DNA from: Warburgia ugandensis
Lineage: Eukaryota > Streptophyta > Magnoliopsida > Canellales > Canellaceae
Direction of reading: 5' to 3'
Length of the DNA stretch: 64,000 nucleotides
NCBI GenBank assembly: GCA_035236585.1
Contig: CP141127.1
Coordinates: forward strand, 62,911,495 to 62,975,494
Positions within the stretch are counted from its first letter, which is position 1. Every line of letters begins with the position of its first letter. The position numbers were made by a program, and so were the translations under genes. Shown here one piece after another: positions 59,750 through 64,000 of this stretch. A model generated the notes under the pieces. The model was not told the origin of the DNA and did no database searches. It worked only from the letters and a program-made list of their open reading frames with translations.

Positions 59750-60310
59750 GTAAGTTCAATCCCATAAATAGGAAGTGGATATGATAAACAAGTGTACATC
59801 ATCCCTGATGAAGTACTTAACCTTAGAAATAAAATTGGATACATTTTTTTTGGACTAATGCAATGGTGATTTATCTGTTACAAGATAGTTTACTATGTTT
59901 GCATACCAAGGCATTTGGGAAACTTGCATAAGTTGATGATCAGAAAAAAGTTTCTATGATGGCACAAGTTCACTAGAAGACTCGACTATCAAGCTGGACA
60001 GGTGATCCGCTACTACATTCTCAAAATCTTTCTTGTCCTAAATCTCTATGTCAAATTCTTATAGTAGAAGAATTCATTGGATGTGTCTTAGTTTAGTATC
60101 CTTCTTAGGCATAAGGTACTTTAATGGCCATGATCCGAATATATAATCATCTTGAACCCTAAAAGGTAGGACTTAAACTTGTCTAAGGCGAAGACTACAT
60201 CCAACAACTCTTTCTCCATAGTGTAGTTGAGTTGGGTATCATTGAGAATCTTACTAGAGTAATATATTACATGGTTAGTTTAGTGATTCCCTACCCTAGA
60301 AGAGCAAAAA
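59750..60310 (-). pseudogene. Athila-like RNase H end and integrase start, copy C4
   Basis: Reverse strand. IIYSDHGPLKYL and KKDTKLRHIQWILLL near 60070-60160 are the end of RNase H; DKKDFENVVADHLS near 60010-60050 is its usual tail. PWYANIVNYLVTDKSP (59860-59910) and KVKYFIRDDVHLF follow, as at the start of Athila integrase. No DDE core is seen to the left, where forward LTR-like sequence begins, so the integrase is truncated. Stops and frameshifts are present. Confidence 0.75.
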
Positions 60311-60689
60311 TTGCATGACTGGAGATGTCACACATGATTTTGAATGGTTCTCCCCAATTCGACAGTCATATTATAGGCACAGAGGTGAGCTTGCCCTTCA
60401 AACGTTCAAAGGCCTTCATACATTCTTCATCAAAGAAAAATTTCTCCTTCTTTGCAAGAAAATTGCAAAGGGTTCAAGAAATTTTGCTAAAGTCCTTAAT
60501 GAACCATTTATAAAGCTTAGAATGACTTAGGAATAAGAGAGCTCCTTCATTATCTTAAGAAGGGGAAGATTAGAGAAGGTATCCACTTTAGCCTTATCAA
60601 CCTCTCGGCCATTTTGTGAAATAATTTTCCCTCATATAATGGAAATTTTCACCATAAAATGACATTTTTCCCAGTTAAGCACTAAAATT

Positions 60690-61080
60690 TTCTCTTAGTA
60701 CTTCCCTAATACTAGAGTTATGTGAGTCAAGCACCCATCAAAATTAGAACCAAATACTAAAAAATCATCCATAAACACCTCAAGGAACCTTTTGACCACA
60801 TCGAAGAAGATACCCATCACACACCATTGAAAAGTCATTGGTGCATTGCATAGCCTGAAAGGAATGCATCTGCAAGCAAAGGTTTTGAAAGGAAAAGTGA
60901 AGGCAATCTTCTCTTGATTTCTTAGACACAACGTGAATCGAGCTGACCCAAGAACTATTAGAAATTGGGTAGATGATGCCTACATCTAACAACTTAAGAA
61001 CCTTCAACCTAACTACCTCCTTCATGTTAGGGTTTAACCTCTGATGTGATGCCTAAGACATTTTCACATTCTATTCTAAG
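60690..61080 (-). pseudogene. Athila-like reverse transcriptase with internal deletion, copy C4
   Basis: Reverse strand. It begins NMKEVVRLKVLKLLDVGIIY and PISNSSWVSSIHVVSKK. The sequence then passes within a few codons to QEKIAFTFPFKTFA, PFRLCNAPMTFQ and the catalytic box EVFMDDFLVFGS (both aspartates kept). In intact Athila RT roughly 70-80 residues separate the first and second parts, including the palm block with the first catalytic Asp. A frameshift lies at the deletion. This copy cannot encode a working RT. Confidence 0.82.
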
Positions 61081-61729
61081 TGGATTTAGTGTATGTAAAT
61101 AGTTGGACTAATACCCTTAATGTCCAAGATGGACCACCATATTATTGTCTTATGTTTCCTTAGAATATTGAGTAGCTTATGATCCTATTCTTGATCTAGA
61201 TTTGTGGCTATGATAATGACTAGGGTTTCAGAGGGGCCTAAGAATGTACAATTTAAACTTTCTGACAATGGTTTTAGGTCTAAAGTGAGTAATTTTTTCT
61301 ACTAGGTCAGAACTAGTGGAAGGCGGTGCGAGGGGTTCTACCTTAGGTTTCCATTTGGGAGTGTCCACTACCATTGCAGCTTCAAGTAATGGAACACCTT
61401 CCTCAAGGGAATTGACTTGATCCATGAGTGAATCATAATTGAAGAATGAAAGGAAATGTCATGAGTAACTCTTTCTGTAACATTTAAGGCAAAAGAGTCA
61501 ACAAATTCCATCTATAATGCCACATATAAAATTTGAACTCGAGTCTCATGTTAGGAAAGATAGTTTCATAATACCACCTTGAAAATTGATGAAGGCATTA
61601 GATGTTGCCAAGAATGGTTTGCCAAGATGATAAGAATTTCATTTTCTAGATTAGTTACAGGTCATCTATCTAGGACCAAAAAGTCCACTAGGAAAAGGAA
61701 TTTATCCACCTCTATCTAATCATCTTCTA

Positions 61730-62290
61730 CTACTCATTTAGGAATTTTTTCAAATCAGTCAACTTATTGGAGGATGGTAGAGATAGGTTTTAACTTGCCT
61801 AAACCTAGTTGCTCATAAACCAAACATGGCAACAGGTTAACACATGCCCCTAAATCTAGGTGTGCCTTATCAAATGTGTGTTCACTAATAACACATGATA
61901 TTGTAGGGCATTTAGGATCTTTATACTTGGGAGGGGTCAAGTGTTGTATAATGGAACTCACTTGTTTCGCAAGGAAGGCCTTTTTTCTACACGTTAAGCT
62001 TACATTTTTGTGTGCACAGGTCCTTCAAAAATTTAGCATAAGGAGGGAACTCTTTAATATAACCTAGCAATGGAATATTGATATTAACTTGTCTGGAAAC
62101 ATCCATTACCTCATCAAAGTTGTTCTCCTTCTTTGCACATTCAATCTTTGAGGCTAGAGAGCCTTTGGAACATAGGGGGCATTAGGAAGGAGTTTAGATG
62201 AAGAAGAAGCTAGTTGCACTTTTTCTTTTCTCTTCTGAGATTGGGTAGGCTTCTGTTTCTCCTCATTTTGGGGTTACCCTAGTTTGGCCT
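61730..62290 (-). pseudogene. Athila-like gag end and protease, copy C4
   Basis: Reverse strand. A lysine/glutamate-rich stretch (62200-62290) is followed by VNINIPLLGYIKEFPPYAKF and LKDLCTQKCKL, the conserved gag-protease link of Athila. Protease follows: KYKDPKCPTISCVI, FDKAHLDLGACVNLLP (catalytic D-x-G; usually DLGASVNLLP) and YEQLGLGKLKP. A stop after CKLNV separates the two. Most of gag before the lysine-rich stretch is missing: leader sequence begins directly to the right. Confidence 0.82.
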
Positions 62291-63076
62291 ACCAAGTTAT
62301 AAACTTGTTTCCCACTCCTAAGGTTTGTGATTCACTTGGTCAGATTTGATGATACTAAGCAAATCTCATACCATTGACTAACAAGGAAATTTTCCTTTTT
62401 CCCTTTCTTATAGTGCAACAAATAGCTAACCCAATTTGTGATTTTTAATTAAAGAGTGTAAGGTTGGGATGAATCAAGTGTTGTTTAACTTAGGTGGGCC
62501 AAAGGCTTATGACTAAATCCACCCTTGATCTTCTAGGGGTAAGTTCCTTCATTAATGTTTTAAGCAATCCCATGGAGCTTGAAGCACCTTGAATTTGGTA
62601 AACCTATCCTAATATGCAAGAAAAACTCATAAATTAATGTAGTAGTCCTAAGTAGTATGCAACAAGTAAAGATATGAAATATATGTTATTTAACTACCAA
62701 ACAATAATGCAACTTTAAACTAGTCTTCTGGTATAAGGGTTGATCCATGTACAAGCCACCTCCTCTTACAGTATAGGATGACTCACCCTTGACATGTTTT
62801 ATTGCAACCTTGTTTCTAAATTTAAATGACTCACTATAAAAATTACAATCATGGCCTCACTACAATTCACTCAAAATAAAAATTTATGACTATCCTAAGT
62901 CTTCTTCCAATTACTTTCTAAATTCCTGCACAAATAAAAATAGAAAGAAGTATCAAGATATTTAGGAGTAAGGACATAACACAAAATACAAATGGAACTA
63001 ATCTATATGCAATCTTAAAAATTATGACTAGAGGTAAAGTATTATAGCTTAGATTTTATTTAAAACTCTATTGCAA
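62291..63076 (-). mobile_element. Leader of Athila-like element C4
   Basis: Non-coding sequence between the primer site and the gag remnant, matching the C1 leader at 47440-48130. Confidence 0.6.
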
Positions 63077-63095
63077 GTCTCTGGCAATGGTGCCA
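63077..63095 (-). other. Primer-binding site of C4 (tRNA-Asp type)
   Basis: On the reverse strand TGGCACCATTGCCAGAGAC. The plant tRNA-Asp primer site used by Athila/Tat is TGGCGCCGTTGCCGGGGA; the differences here are transitions, mostly G to A. The LTR edge is 6 bp away. Confidence 0.82.
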
Positions 63096-63101
63096 AAAAC
63101 T

Positions 63102-64000
63102 TGATGTCCTTTAGTTATTACCATAAGTGCACAAACATATTGGAGTATAGAAGGTGCAAGTACAGGTCATTCCCATGAAGATTCTAAAAATGGTGCATAA
63201 TTTAAATATAAATCATTACACTTTAACCTATCCAAGAAGAATAAATAAATATGAAATTTAAAAATTACCACGTACTTTTAATGCTAAGAAAATAAAAGAA
63301 AAATTATAAGCTAAAGCAAAGTAATAAAAGAGAACTAAAAAGACAGGATTTTATTAATTGTCTAATGTGTTACAATGGAAATACAAAAAAAATACATAAA
63401 AGAGAAGAAACTTCTTCCATCGGGCCTTAATTCTGCTATAAGGCTCTCCTGCTATGTCATTCAACATTTTGCACTTCTTTTCAACTTAAAATACACTAAA
63501 AGCTATTATCAAGCTTTTCTCATTTGTAACACAACATGCCACTTTCTTAATGTTATGCTCAATTCCAATTCAAAGGTCCTTAAGAATGAGCAGTAGGGCA
63601 GCCACGAAAAGAGTTGCCTACTTACTTTTCCTAAAACATCACCATCCTTTATAGAAGGAAAGAGAAGAGATGAAGGGAAAAAATGTGTGCTCATTACCTA
63701 GAAACTCTGTGGAAGAGGGTAGCTTTTCTAGGAGAAAGCAAGGAAAGGAACTCTATGATGTTATAGAGTCTAAATGGAGAGTGGTTATAAGGAGTAAAAT
63801 AAAAGAAAAAAAGTGAGACCAAAGTGAAGTGCATCCATCAAATTTGGGCGTCTCACTTTGGGATGTGAAAGTGAGATGATGTCATAAAAGAAAAAAAAAA
63901 AAAAAAAAAAAAACTAAGGCGGGGTCGTCTACTAGGTTGGATGTCCCACCTTAAGATGTACTGTGAGAGAGACATGACAAGGAAAAAGAAGCAACTAAGA
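63102..64000 (-). mobile_element. Family C (Athila-like) 5' LTR, copy C4, reverse, runs off the window
   Basis: It starts TGATGTCCTTTAG at 63102 next to the tRNA-Asp primer site and contains CATTCCCATGAAGATTCT, equivalent to the phrase in C1 and C3. It continues past 64000. A poly-A stretch lies at 63890-63913. No coding sequence is seen. Confidence 0.75.

Noticed and set aside
1..64000. Host protein-coding genes, tRNA/rRNA genes, CRISPR arrays, bacterial operons
   Set aside because: No supporting motifs; the ORFs that are long or meaningful belong to transposable elements, and the rest are short ORFs in AT-rich or simple-sequence DNA.

Overview
This is repeat-dense plant nuclear DNA, almost certainly from a flowering plant with a large genome. 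It is AT-rich. The recognisable coding sequence is Ty3/gypsy retrotransposon polyprotein (Tekay/Del-like chromovirus and Athila-like), a copia-type gag scrap and CACTA transposon genes. Initiator-tRNA-Met and tRNA-Asp primer sites, polypurine tracts and long terminal repeats (LTRs) are visible. All of the coding sequence is broken by stops or frameshifts. I found no host gene, rRNA, tRNA gene or CRISPR array. LTR families are named A to D here for convenience. All repeat comparisons were made by eye.

Layout. 1-24754 plus 24755-24859 and 35049-35222 is family A, a chromovirus with an unusually long LTR of about 4.7 kb. A reverse LTR (1-4625) abuts the rest of a forward LTR (4626-8199). This is followed by a full internal region (8200-12811), a 0.5 kb LTR stub (12812-13340), a second 3' half of pol (13341-15178), and another forward LTR (15179-24754) split by a complete reverse LTR (17883-22579). 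A third primer site and gag start follow. This is a head-to-tail array with same-family insertions in reverse.

24860-35048 is family B, a complete but dead chromovirus with 2.4-2.5 kb LTRs and an AATAT target duplication, inserted into the third family A leader. Between its 5' LTR and gag lie exactly two 318 bp units. They look like a tandem TRIM (miniature LTR retrotransposon) joined at the primer-binding sites.

35223-37330 is LTR-like or unassigned. About 37590-46443 looks like a decayed CACTA DNA transposon: a clear right terminus, palindromic subterminal repeats, a TNP1/Transposase_24-like gene in exons and an Ulp1-type cysteine-protease domain. It also holds a G-rich minisatellite of about 45 bp units and a scrap of copia gag. 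I did not find the main TNP2 transposase.

46444-64000 is a nest of Athila-like elements (family C: tRNA-Asp primer site, LTRs of about 2.5-2.7 kb, reverse-strand pol at 59750-62290), pieces of another Ty3/gypsy element (family D, 50870-52736), and a truncated family A LTR end (56568-57612).

The points most worth following are the TRIM dimer spliced at the primer site of family B, the Ulp1-like domain in the CACTA element, the hypervariable GC-rich islands inside otherwise alignable LTRs, and the kilobase-scale inverted LTR pairs that could form hairpin RNA.
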